This document shows, piece by piece, positions 1 to 9,837 of a stretch of DNA of 61,460 nucleotides (positions within the stretch are counted from its first letter, which is position 1; every line of letters begins with the position of its first letter). Source of the stretch: an uncultured Gammaproteobacteria bacterium (lineage in GTDB: Bacteria > Pseudomonadota > Gammaproteobacteria > Pseudomonadales > UBA5518); contig CAIYPF010000116.1 of the NCBI GenBank assembly GCA_903928015.1, positions 91,084 to 152,543 on the forward strand, in the 5' to 3' direction. The notes beneath the pieces were generated by a model. The model was given only the letters and a program-made list of their open reading frames with translations. It was not told the origin of the DNA and searched no databases. The translations under genes were made by a program, and so were the position numbers.

Positions 1-755
1 TCGGCGTCTGCCTTGGACAGGATGACACCAGTGAGCGGAATCGCATCATTGAACGCCCTAGCGGTCTGTGCTGCGTCCTGGCCGCTCATGGCATCCACAA
101 CGAAGAGCGTTTCGACGGGCTTGAGGAACGCGTGCAGCTCACGAATCTCGGCCATCATCTCCTGATCGATGGCGAGCCGACCCGCGGTATCCACGATCAG
201 GACATCGGCAAATCTGACCCGCGCCGTCTGCAATGCCTCGCGGACGATATCGATGGGGCGCTGGGACTCATTGCTGGGGAGGAATCCCACACCGATGGAT
301 TCGGCGAGCGTCTCGAGCTGGCGGATGGCAGCCGGGCGGTAGACGTCGGCACTGACCAGCAAGGCTTTGCGTCACTTGTCTTTCAGCATCCGCGCGAGTT
401 TGGCGGCACTGGTGGTCTTGCCGCTGCCTTGCAAACCGGCCATCAGGATGACGGCCGGAGCCTGCGCTGCGAGATCAAGGCCTTCGTTCGCTTCCCCCAT
501 GGCAGAGACGAGTTGTTCGTGGACGATCTTCAGGAATGCCTGCCCGGGGCTCAGGCTCTTCATCACTTCCTGACCGATTGCGCGAGCACGCACCTGGTCG
601 ATGAAATCCTTCACTACCGGCAAGGCAACATCGGCCTCAAGGAGGGCCTGGCGCACCTCGCGCAGCGTCTCCTGGATGTTGTCGTCGCTCAGCGTGGCCT
701 TGCCGGCGACGCGGCGCAGGGTCTCTGAGAGCCGTTCAGTCAGCTGATCGAACAT
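1..755 (-). CDS. ffh: Signal recognition particle GTPase Ffh (5' part, interrupted by an in-frame TGA)
   Basis: Ffh binds 4.5S RNA and signal sequences and delivers ribosomes to FtsY at the membrane. The N-terminal four-helix domain is followed by the P-loop GLQGSGKTT at about residues 107-115. Translation then meets TGA at codon 128 (bases 374-372). The same frame continues without another break to the window edge through the expected SADVYRPAA, VDTAGRL and PLTGVILSK motifs (codons 129-251), so the stop is a single substitution-type lesion, not a frameshift. ATG at 755 matches the family N-terminus (MFDQL). The M domain lies outside the window. Ffh is essential, so a sequencing or assembly error, or readthrough, is more likely than a dead gene. 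Divergent from the ypjD-like gene, as is usual in gammaproteobacteria. Confidence 0.93.
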
Positions 756-931
756 TCGGGGATTCCATGCTGGGTCCGGTCCCGGCGGGTGTTCCGGGAT
801 TCTCTCGGCGAGTATACCCGTGACCGACAAGAGCCGGCATCAGCGCACCAGGCACAACGTGACGGCTGCGATCGGTCACGGCTAGAATGGGGCACCGGCC
901 GTCACGCGCCGCTCGCGGCAATCTACCTCAC

Positions 932-1744
932 ATGATGAGCCTCTTTCCGGGCCTCGCCGCCTGCCTCTTCTACCTCGCCAGCCTCGCGACGCAACTGCTA
1001 GGGCTGCAAGAGGGCGCCTCACGCAGCCGTGCTTTGCGCCTCTCGATGGGGCTTGCAGTGCCAGCCTTGCTTTTGCACCTGCTCAGTATCGTGCCGCATG
1101 TCTTCACTGCATCAGGGCTCGACTTCGGACTGTTCAACGCTGCATCGCTTTTCCTGTGGACCATCGCGCTGGTGGCGTGGGCTGCGAGCTTCCGCATGCC
1201 GATGGCAAACCTTCTGCTGGTGCTTTACCCCATCACCATGGTGGCGTTGCTGACCTCACTGTTTTTCAGCACACCGGGCACACAGAGAACGTCCTTCGGG
1301 TGGGGGCTTGCAACGCATATCCTGCTTTCCATCCTCGCCTACAGCATCCTCAGCATCGCTGCGTTGCAGGCGGCAGCCCTCGGGCTACTGATCAACCGCC
1401 TGAAGCATCGTCGGCTCGGCGGCGTAGTCGATCACATGCCCTCACTCGCCACGATGGAGAGCCTGCTGTTCCGCCTGATCTGGACCGGAGAGATTCTGCT
1501 AGGGCTTGCCATCACCACGGGCGCGGTGTTCCTGGAGGACATCTTCGCCCAGCATCTGGCGCATAAAACGATCCTGTCGATCCTTGCATGGCTTCTGTTT
1601 GCAACGCTGTTGTGGGGGCGTCACCGCCTTGGCTGGCGTGGCACCACAGCGATCAAATGGACGCTATCGGGCTTTGGACTGCTGATCCTTGCGTACTTCG
1701 GGAGCAAGTTCGTACTCCAGCTGGTCCTGCATCGCGCCTATTGA
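932..1744 (+). CDS. ypjD: CcsA/YpjD-family inner membrane protein
   Basis: A 270-residue polytopic membrane protein of the cytochrome c assembly (CcsA-like) fold with about eight hydrophobic segments. It fits the YpjD group that sits between ffh and a CorB-type gene in many gammaproteobacteria, which is exactly the arrangement here. The preferred start is ATG at 932 (MMSLFPG), where hydrophobic sequence begins; an upstream ATG at 887 would add a non-hydrophobic Arg-rich extension. The family has been linked to CorA/CorB-associated ion handling, but the biochemical role is not clear, so only membership is claimed. Confidence 0.88.
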   Translation: MMSLFPGLAACLFYLASLATQLLGLQEGASRSRALRLSMGLAVPALLLHLLSIVPHVFTASGLDFGLFNAASLFLWTIALVAWAASFRMPMANLLLVLYPITMVALLTSLFFSTPGTQRTSFGWGLATHILLSILAYSILSIAALQAAALGLLINRLKHRRLGGVVDHMPSLATMESLLFRLIWTGEILLGLAITTGAVFLEDIFAQHLAHKTILSILAWLLFATLLWGRHRLGWRGTTAIKWTLSGFGLLILAYFGSKFVLQLVLHRAY

Positions 1745-1814
1745 TGGGGGCCGTTCTTGCCACGGGCTGCCAATACCGGCAACATCAAAACCTCCCCTCA
1801 AGGCCTCCTCACGC

Positions 1815-3080
1815 TTGAACGATCCCGCGCTGGAGTTGCTGGTCGGCATCCTTGTCGCCTGCCTTTTCGTGTCGGCCTTTTTCTCGGGTGCCGAGACGGG
1901 GCTCATGTCGCTAAACCGGTATCGGCTGAAGCACCTTCGCAAGCGGAACAGGGGCGCGCGCCTTGCTCTGAAACTCCTCGACCGACCTGATCGGCTTCTG
2001 GGCTTGCTGCTGATCGGCAACAACGCGGTGAACATCCTCGCCTCGGCACTGGGCACGGTCATAGCCATCCGGCTCTTCGGCGATGCGGGCATAGCCATTG
2101 CCACAGCCGTACTTACAGTGCTCATCCTGGTGTTTTCGGAGATCACGCCAAAGACTCTGGGTGCGCTGCACCCGGAGCGCATCGCGTTCCCGGCGGCCTA
2201 TGTGCTTAACGCCTTGATGAGGGTGCTTGGCCCCGCCGTCTGGCTGATGAGTTCGATCTCGAACGGCCTGCTCAGGTTGGTCGGGGTCGACACCCAACGA
2301 CGGCCGGAGGATGCGCTCAGCTCGGAGGAACTCCGCACCATCGTGAACGAATCCGGACCCATGATCCCGCCTCGCCACAAGCGGATGCTGCTCAACATCC
2401 TGGACCTTGAGCAGGTGACGGTGGACGACATCATGGTTCCGCGACAGGAAGTCTATGGCCTCGACCTTGACGACGATGACAGTGTGCTGTTGTCACGGCT
2501 CCAAGGATCGCCCTACTCGCGTGTGGCTGTTTACCGGGAGGACATTTCCAACATATCTGGTGTTCTGCACTTGAGAACACTGGGCCAGTTCCTCCACCCG
2601 GATGGAGGGATCGACCGCGAAGCCATTCAGCGCGCCGCAGACGAGCCCTACTATGTTCCCGAAGGGACCGCTCTTAACCTGCAGCTATTGAACTTCCAGA
2701 AATTGCGACGGCGCTTCGGCATCGTGGTCGATGAGTACGGAAGCGTGCTGGGGCTCGTCACGCTGGAAGATATCCTTGGGGAAATCGTCGGGGAGTTCAC
2801 ATCGGGGCTGGACAACGAAAGCTCGGAGATAGCCACAGAAGCTGACGGCAGTTACCTGATCGATGCGGGAGCTTCGATCCGCGACATCAACCGCACCCTG
2901 CAGTGGGAACTGCCCATCGATGGCCCGCGTACCCTCAACGGTCTGATGCTGGAGCATCTGCAGACAATTCCCGAGGCGAATGTCGGTCTGCGCGTCGGAA
3001 ACTACGAACTGGAGATCGTTCAACTCAGAGGGCGCATGATTTCACGGGCTCGCGCGCGCCAACACACAGAGCCTGACTGA
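1815..3080 (+). CDS. corB: CorB/HlyC-type CNNM membrane protein with CBS pair
   Basis: A 421-residue protein with an N-terminal DUF21/CNNM membrane domain (SAFFSGAETGLMSLNRYRL near residues 19-40, then LIGNNAVNILAS), a CBS pair (about 195-320, including DDIMVPRQEV and GIVVDEYGSVLGLVTLEDI) and a C-terminal CorC/HlyC domain. The family is implicated in Mg2+/Co2+ efflux. The frame is open from 1689, inside the previous gene, but homology to CorB begins at TTG 1815, which I take as the start; no strong ribosome-binding site is visible. Convergent with the DUF1289 gene, leaving only 10 bases between stop codons. Confidence 0.9.
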   Translation: MNDPALELLVGILVACLFVSAFFSGAETGLMSLNRYRLKHLRKRNRGARLALKLLDRPDRLLGLLLIGNNAVNILASALGTVIAIRLFGDAGIAIATAVLTVLILVFSEITPKTLGALHPERIAFPAAYVLNALMRVLGPAVWLMSSISNGLLRLVGVDTQRRPEDALSSEELRTIVNESGPMIPPRHKRMLLNILDLEQVTVDDIMVPRQEVYGLDLDDDDSVLLSRLQGSPYSRVAVYREDISNISGVLHLRTLGQFLHPDGGIDREAIQRAADEPYYVPEGTALNLQLLNFQKLRRRFGIVVDEYGSVLGLVTLEDILGEIVGEFTSGLDNESSEIATEADGSYLIDAGASIRDINRTLQWELPIDGPRTLNGLMLEHLQTIPEANVGLRVGNYELEIVQLRGRMISRARARQHTEPD

Positions 3081-3090
3081 AGCGCAACGC

Positions 3091-3276
3091 TCAGTGCCGA
3101 GGGGAACCCCACGCATCGCGGTAGCGCTCCTCGGAACGACGTACCACTTCCCTTCGGCCATCTTCGTTCAGGCTGGTCCACGCCGTGATCTCGGCGGCGC
3201 TTCGATAACAGCCGACACAAATATCCTGCTCGTCGAGAGCACAGATATTGACGCACGGTGATTTGACGGCAGACAT
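3091..3276 (-). CDS. DUF1289 family protein
   Basis: A 61-residue protein with the family pattern SPCVNICALD...ICVGCYRSAAEI, whose four cysteines (two CxxxC-like pairs) suggest a small metal-binding fold, followed by a W..L..D.R..V helix. Function unknown. ATG at 3276 lies one base from the stop codon of the gamma-carbonic anhydrase gene at 3278, so the two are almost certainly cotranscribed; it is the last gene of the minus-strand queA-tgt-gamma-CA run. Confidence 0.85.
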   Translation of the reverse strand: MSAVKSPCVNICALDEQDICVGCYRSAAEITAWTSLNEDGRREVVRRSEERYRDAWGSPRH

Positions 3277-3277
3277 C

Positions 3278-3805
3278 TCAGACCTCTACCACTGGCCGCA
3301 GGCCGACGCGGAAGCGTCGTGCGTTATCGACATAACTCACTGCGTTCGCCTCAAGTTGGCGACGACGCTCAGGCTCCAGAACACGCAGCACCTTGCCGGG
3401 AGAACCCATAACCACTGCGCCATCGGGCACCTGCATTCCCTCGGTCACAAGGGCGTTGGCGGCAATCAGGCAACCGGCTCCGATCACGGCACCGTTCAAC
3501 ACCACCGCATTGATGCCGACAAGGCTGCCGTCCCCGACTGTGCAACCATGAAGCATCGCCAAATGGCCCACTGTCACGCGCGAGCCTATCAGGAGCGGAA
3601 AACCCGGGTCAGCATGCAGAACCGCCCCGTCCTGCACGTTCGTCTCCGCGCCGATCACGATGTGCTCTTTGTCTGCGCGGATGGTCACGGAGAACCAGAC
3701 GCTCGCATCCTCACCAAACGTGACATTGCCAATGACTGCGGCGTTGGGAGCGATAAAACAGCCGGGCGCCACAACCGGCGCGTGGCCGTCCAGGGAATAG
3801 AGCAT
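3278..3805 (-). CDS. Gamma-class carbonic anhydrase family protein (YrdA/PaaY-like)
   Basis: A 175-residue left-handed beta-helix protein built from hexapeptide repeats. The three histidines expected for the trimer-interface metal site are present (VLHAD, VGHLAML, LHGCTVG at about residues 62-91). Relatives hydrate CO2 or act as thioesterase-like trimers; the true activity of YrdA-type proteins is often unproven. ATG at 3805 is preceded by GGAGG at a good distance. The frame stays open upstream into tgt, but that extension has no homology. Lies 19 bases downstream of the tgt stop. Confidence 0.9.
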   Translation of the reverse strand: MLYSLDGHAPVVAPGCFIAPNAAVIGNVTFGEDASVWFSVTIRADKEHIVIGAETNVQDGAVLHADPGFPLLIGSRVTVGHLAMLHGCTVGDGSLVGINAVVLNGAVIGAGCLIAANALVTEGMQVPDGAVVMGSPGKVLRVLEPERRRQLEANAVSYVDNARRFRVGLRPVVEV

Positions 3806-3824
3806 TCCGCCTCCTGTAGGGTTT

Positions 3825-6052
<2,228 letters not shown>

Positions 6053-6181
6053 GCAGGGGATGGACATACCTAAGAAGGCCGCCGATCCTAAAGGCGGTTA
6101 TCAGCGCTGGCAATCACGCTTGTCGATGAGAGCACGGCCGCTATAATGCGCATCCCTCGCCAAGAGGGTGTCTGCTGACTC

Positions 6182-6268
6182 GCGGGTGTGGCGGAACTGG
6201 TAGACGCGCTGGACTCAAAATCCAGTTCTGGAGACAGAGTGTCGGTTCGATTCCGACCACCCGCACCA
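6182..6268 (+). tRNA. tRNA-Leu(CAA)
   Basis: An 87-base class II tRNA. The seven-base acceptor stem pairs GCGGGTG (6182-6188) with CACCCGC (6258-6264), then discriminator A and an encoded CCA (6266-6268). The anticodon stem CTGGA/TCCAG encloses the loop CTCAAAA, giving anticodon CAA at 6216-6218, which reads UUG. It has a long variable arm and a normal T arm (GGTTCGATTCC). No repeat of its 3' end is apparent nearby, so there is no sign of an integrated element. Confidence 0.97.
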
Positions 6269-6282
6269 AAGAATCCAAAAAA

Positions 6283-6310
6283 AACGCCCCGGGCTTGCGC
6301 TCGGGGCGTT
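6283..6310 (+). terminator. Hairpin downstream of tRNA-Leu, likely terminator
   Basis: A perfect 9-bp inverted repeat (AACGCCCCG at 6283-6291, CGGGGCGTT at 6302-6310) directly follows the tRNA. An A-run at 6277-6284 precedes it, but only TT follows on the plus strand. It would make a standard T-tailed terminator when read on the minus strand and a weaker one for the tRNA. Confidence 0.6.
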
Positions 6311-6663
6311 CAATGAGGGCATAGGGTTGGCGAGACCCGGCAAGGACCGCCTCCCCGAACCCTCGACGAGGCCGAGGCCGCACACGTTCCCCAATCCCTA
6401 GGAAAGCCGCGGGCGACCCCGACCATCAAGGACATGATCCCGCATCTGTTCGAGAAATTCAGGGGGCTTTGGCCGGGGGCGACGATGTTCTCAGCCGGTT
6501 TTTGACCCATTCGGGTCGGAAAATCAAAAAAACTTCGCCGAGCTTGGCCCACCAGAGGGTACACATGCGTGGCTAACTCATGCTCTGGCTCCCAAGGGAT
6601 GCCCATCTGAGTCTAAAGCTCAGGGATTAGTGCATATGCCACGAAATCCGAACAGAAGATTGA
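6311..6663. other. Gene-free interval upstream of the lipoprotein promoter
   Basis: About 350 bases with no convincing coding sequence. A minus-strand frame over 6310-6606 has no recognisable features, and another over 6141-6383 is the antisense of the tRNA. A short hairpin (GACCC-ATTC-GGGTC near 6508-6521) is followed by an A-rich stretch on the plus strand. I see no family-level RNA signature. Confidence 0.5.
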
Positions 6664-6691
6664 TTGACTTAAAAAGAGGATGTGCAAGAAT
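6664..6691 (+). promoter_or_regulatory. Probable sigma-70 promoter of the Lpp/OprI-like gene
   Basis: TTGACT (6664-6669) and AAGAAT (6686-6691) are separated by 16 bases, with an upstream TG one base before the -10 (extended -10 form). This predicts transcription from about 6698 and a leader of about 40 bases containing GAGGAGA before the ATG at 6738. A strong promoter fits an abundant outer-membrane lipoprotein. Confidence 0.6.
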
Positions 6692-6737
6692 TCGCGAGGT
6701 TTCGACCCGTCCGCATGACTGATCTGAGGAGACAAAG

Positions 6738-7004
6738 ATGCGCACCATGACCAAAAACGCCGCCCTTCTTTCTGCAGCTCTTGCCGTAGCTCTGCTGAGC
6801 GGCTGCAACAGCAACGCCCGTCTCGACGCTCTCGACGCTCGCGTCGGCACTGTCGAGAAGACCGCAAACGACGCGCTGGCTGCTGCCAACCGCGCTCAGT
6901 CGACCGCTGACTCGGCTGCTTCCGCTGCTGCCGAAGCTCAGAAAGCTGCCAACGACGCCGTTGAGGCCGTTAGCCGCATGGCTGAGAAGTGCTGCCGTAA
7001 GTGA
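6738..7004 (+). CDS. lpp: Lpp/OprI-family alanine-zipper outer membrane lipoprotein
   Basis: An 88-residue Braun-type lipoprotein. The signal peptide ends in the lipobox LLSGC (lipidated Cys about residue 22). The mature part is an alanine-rich trimeric coiled coil with a heptad-like pattern (DALDARVGTVEKTANDALAA and onward). It ends in Arg-Lys; the C-terminal Lys is the residue normally cross-linked to peptidoglycan by an L,D-transpeptidase. Two cysteines directly before it (KCCRK) are unlike the E. coli (KYRK) and OprI (ASRK) ends. GAGGAGA lies upstream of ATG 6738. A dedicated terminator follows, and the convergent neighbour encodes an L,D-transpeptidase. Confidence 0.9.
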   Translation: MRTMTKNAALLSAALAVALLSGCNSNARLDALDARVGTVEKTANDALAAANRAQSTADSAASAAAEAQKAANDAVEAVSRMAEKCCRK

Positions 7005-7043
7005 TGCGCAGGGCCGGCTCGCCGGCCCTAAGCTGCTCAACTG

Positions 7044-7079
7044 AACCACCGCCCCCTAACGGGATGCGGTGGTTTTTTT
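7044..7079 (+). terminator. Rho-independent terminator of the Lpp-like gene
   Basis: Inverted repeat AACCACCGC (7044-7052) and GCGGTGGTT (7066-7074) with a 13-base loop, followed by an unbroken T-run to 7079. A second GC hairpin (GGGCCGGC/GCCGGCCC) lies at about 7011-7027 just after the stop codon. Confidence 0.9.
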
Positions 7080-7147
7080 GTTGGGTTGTTTGTACTACCG
7101 TCTTAGAAGATATATCTGCCGTCAAACATTCCGGAGCGCCCGAGGTC

Positions 7148-8077
7148 TCAGCGGTGTGCAACTTGCTCATCAGATACTTTTGAAGGCAAACCCGAGCGCT
7201 TTACCGCTGCGGCCTTGGCCTGTACCCAATCAATCGGAACAGGTGTGCTGGAGATCCTGTTCGCAATATGAATCGCATCTGCAACAACGGCCTCCGAGAC
7301 ATGAACAGCACGCTGCTCTTCCAAGGCATCGTGGACCTCTACGTACATTGCCCCCCCCTTCCAGCCCACCTTGACAGGCGTATTGACGATCCTGACGGTG
7401 GTGCCCACAGGAACCATGGCTGCCAGCTCCGTTACGTTGTTGTTATACATGCGCATGCAGCCGTGGCTCACTCGCATACCAACTCCTAACTCCTTGTTGC
7501 TGCCATGTATAAGGTAACCGGGCGCCGCGAGCCGCAGCGCCCATGGCCCCAGCGGATTATCCGGTCCTGGCGGAACTGAAGCAGGAAGCGGATCACCCAT
7601 GGCAGCATGCTCTGCCCGGATAGAGGGCGGGGGCGTCCAGACGGGGTCCTTCACTATCTTGGTAACTGTGGTGCTGACCAAGGGCGTCTGCCAGCCCTCC
7701 CTGCCAATCCCTATGGGGAAGGTGACGACGGTCTTCCCGTCTGGCGGGTAGTAAAACATGCGCATTTCGGCAAGGTTGATGACGATCCCTTTGCGCTCGC
7801 CCGGAGGGAGGATGTACTCAGTGGGAATCAGCACTTCCCTGCCTGCGCCGGGCACCCAAGGATTGATCCCAGGATTGGCAGAGAGCAGTTCCCTGAAACC
7901 TACCCCATAGAGCTCCGCGTAGCGATTCAACGTGTCTTCGTATCGCTGAATCTTGACGGTGTAAGTCTCGCCGACGACATCATCGCCAGGCGCAGGGAGA
8001 TCCAAGGTGAGCGCCTTGGCCATAACCGGGCAGGACAGAAGAATAAGAAGAACGATGAGTGAAGGAAGCGGTCGCAT
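7148..8077 (-). CDS. LysM-like L,D-transpeptidase (YkuD/ErfK family)
   Basis: A 309-residue exported enzyme. A signal peptide (residues 1-22) is followed by a LysM-like segment (about 38-92, YTVKIQRYEDTLNRYAELYG) and a YkuD catalytic domain (about 95-235). The catalytic motif HGSN (191-194) with SHGCMRM (204-210, nucleophile Cys207) is intact. Close relatives (ErfK, YbiS, YcfS) cross-link Braun lipoprotein to meso-diaminopimelate; others make 3-3 peptidoglycan bridges. It lies convergent with the Lpp-like gene, which makes lipoprotein anchoring the attractive hypothesis here. A C-terminal extension of about 60 residues has no assigned role. Confidence 0.93.
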   Translation of the reverse strand: MRPLPSLIVLLILLSCPVMAKALTLDLPAPGDDVVGETYTVKIQRYEDTLNRYAELYGVGFRELLSANPGINPWVPGAGREVLIPTEYILPPGERKGIVINLAEMRMFYYPPDGKTVVTFPIGIGREGWQTPLVSTTVTKIVKDPVWTPPPSIRAEHAAMGDPLPASVPPGPDNPLGPWALRLAAPGYLIHGSNKELGVGMRVSHGCMRMYNNNVTELAAMVPVGTTVRIVNTPVKVGWKGGAMYVEVHDALEEQRAVHVSEAVVADAIHIANRISSTPVPIDWVQAKAAAVKRSGLPSKVSDEQVAHR

Positions 8078-8204
8078 GGACAGGCGTCACGGTATGTCAG
8101 GGGTGTCCTGCAATACTAGCAAAGGGGCGGTGCGGATTGCGCCACCCCCCATTGATACCGACAAAATTACGGCCGTAAGGCGTTGTGCCGGAAGTACCCG
8201 CCAA

Positions 8205-9389
8205 TCAGTGATCAACGCCCAATATAACGCCACTTGTCGGCACTCCAGTGCCAGCTGTCACGAGAGCGTGCTCCACCCCCGAAACTTGGTTTACAGCGGA
8301 ACCACGCACTTGCCTCGCGCCCTCAGCAACACCATTCAGGCCGTGGATATAGGCCTCGCCAATCTGCCCGCCGTGAGTGTTGACCGGAAGCTTGCCGCCG
8401 CGCGCGATATGGCCATCGCGAATGAAGTCCTTGGCCTCGCCGCGTCCACAGAAGCCGAACTCCTCGAGTTGGGGCAGCACGAACGGTGTGAAATGGTCGT
8501 AAAGGACAGCCGTCTGGATATCGGCTGGGCCTACTCCGGCCATTGAATAAAGCTGCCGAGCAACAAGCCCCATCTCTGGAATGCCCGTCATGTCCGGCTT
8601 GTAGAAACCGGTCATCATCTGGAAGTCGCCGGCCGCCCCCTGTGCCGCCCCCCGGATAACAACCGGCTTCTGGCGGAGATCACGGGCACGATCGATGGAC
8701 GTGATGACCAAGGCGACCGCACCATCGCTTTCCTGGCAGCAATCGAGCAACCGCAGAGGTTCCGCTATCCAGCGGGAATTTCGATGGTCATCCAGAGTGA
8801 TTGGCTTCTGGTAGAAGAACGCAGCCGGATTGGTTGCCGCGAAATCACGAGTCGAAACCGACACCCGACCAAAGTCGTCGGTGCTGGCGCCGTACGTGTG
8901 CAGATAGCGACGGGCGCACATTGCCACCCACGAGGCAGGGGTAGAAAGGCCGAATGGCATATACCAGCCGAAATGGACCGTCTCGAAGGAATTCGGGTCT
9001 TGGGTGATGAGGCCGCCCTGCCCGAAACGAAACCCCGAACGCTCGTTCATGGCACGGTAAACCACAACCGCTTTGCAAACGCCTGTGGCCACGGCCATCG
9101 CAGCGTGCAGCACAGGCCCACAAGCTGCCCCCCCGCCATAGTGGGTGCGCGAGAAGAACTTCAACTCTTTACCGCCCAAGAGTCGATAGAGTTCAATTTC
9201 TGGATTGTTGTCCATCGTGTAGGTCGCCATGCCATCGACCTCGTCGATGCCAAGCCCTGCGTCCGCGAGCGCCGCGCTGATAGCCTCTACGCCCAACTGG
9301 ATTTCGCTGCGCCCCGAGTTCTTGGAGAACTCGGTGGCCCCGATGCCTGCGATCGCCGTACGACCACCCAAAAAACTGTTACCGCTCAT
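8205..9389 (-). CDS. Ltp2-like thiolase-fold aldolase (sterol side-chain cleavage)
   Basis: A 394-residue thiolase-superfamily protein resembling the SCP2/lipid-transfer branch, not degradative thiolases. Actinobacterial Ltp2 is a retro-aldolase that removes the last three carbons of the sterol side chain as propionyl-CoA. Two tyrosines in YDHFTP (Tyr297) and EAYIHG (Tyr347) are exactly 50 residues apart, the same spacing as the catalytic Tyr294/Tyr344 pair I recall for Ltp2; HGG precedes the second. Last gene of the minus-strand run, 16 bases after the ChsH1-like gene, with the DUF35 partner encoded in the same operon. The call rests on motif and context; a generic acetyl-CoA acetyltransferase label would be the default. 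Confidence 0.8.
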   Translation of the reverse strand: MSGNSFLGGRTAIAGIGATEFSKNSGRSEIQLGVEAISAALADAGLGIDEVDGMATYTMDNNPEIELYRLLGGKELKFFSRTHYGGGAACGPVLHAAMAVATGVCKAVVVYRAMNERSGFRFGQGGLITQDPNSFETVHFGWYMPFGLSTPASWVAMCARRYLHTYGASTDDFGRVSVSTRDFAATNPAAFFYQKPITLDDHRNSRWIAEPLRLLDCCQESDGAVALVITSIDRARDLRQKPVVIRGAAQGAAGDFQMMTGFYKPDMTGIPEMGLVARQLYSMAGVGPADIQTAVLYDHFTPFVLPQLEEFGFCGRGEAKDFIRDGHIARGGKLPVNTHGGQIGEAYIHGLNGVAEGARQVRGSAVNQVSGVEHALVTAGTGVPTSGVILGVDH

Positions 9390-9405
9390 GCGCCTCTCCT
9401 GTCGC

Positions 9406-9837
9406 TCAGGGCAGTGCCACGGTCACGGTACCCGTGACGTGGAAGCCAAGGCCATTCTTACCGGCTACTTCGATATCAACGAGGCCACCACCGCCCTCCT
9501 CGCGCAGGGCCGTGACGCGTCCGCGCAACTCCATGTGATCGCCCGGATAATTCGGTACGCCGAGCTTTATCTTCACGGACCGAAGGAATGACTCGGCCCC
9601 GGCCCAGTCAGTGATGTAGCGACCCACAAGACCGTTGGTGGTCAGGATATTCATGAAGATATCCGGCGAGCCCAAGGCCTGTGCACCTTCCTTGTCGTGG
9701 TGGACGTTCTGGTAGTCCCTGGTAGCGATGGCCGTTGAGACGATCAACCGAGTGGTGATGTCTATGCCGAGCGGGGGAATCTCGTCGCCGACCTTTATCT
9801 CCGCGAAACGCCTGGCCTTGATGTCAGTGCTGCTCAT
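9406..9837 (-). CDS. MaoC-like (hotdog) hydratase subunit, ChsH1-like
   Basis: A 143-residue single hotdog-fold protein of the MaoC dehydratase family, with the hydratase signature D..N.H (DYQNVHHDKEGA at about 42-53). In Mycobacterium, ChsH1 pairs with the MaoC half of ChsH2 to hydrate the 17-(propenoyl)-CoA intermediate of cholesterol. Here it overlaps the upstream dehydrogenase gene by 4 bases (ATGA) and precedes the Ltp2-like gene, the same functional order as chsH1-ltp2. Substrate is inferred from context. Confidence 0.82.
   Translation of the reverse strand: MSSTDIKARRFAEIKVGDEIPPLGIDITTRLIVSTAIATRDYQNVHHDKEGAQALGSPDIFMNILTTNGLVGRYITDWAGAESFLRSVKIKLGVPNYPGDHMELRGRVTALREEGGGGLVDIEVAGKNGLGFHVTGTVTVALP

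Noticed and set aside
372-374. Selenocysteine at the ffh TGA
   Set aside because: Ffh is not a selenoprotein family and I see no convincing stem-loop of SECIS type right after the codon.
6141-6383. An 80-codon minus-strand frame containing VVGIEPTLCLQNWIL
   Set aside because: It is the antisense of tRNA-Leu; this peptide is a well-known spurious prediction opposite leucine tRNAs.
6182-6663. tRNA-Leu as an integration site of a mobile element
   Set aside because: No direct repeat of the tRNA 3' end and no integrase or phage-like gene is visible in the window.
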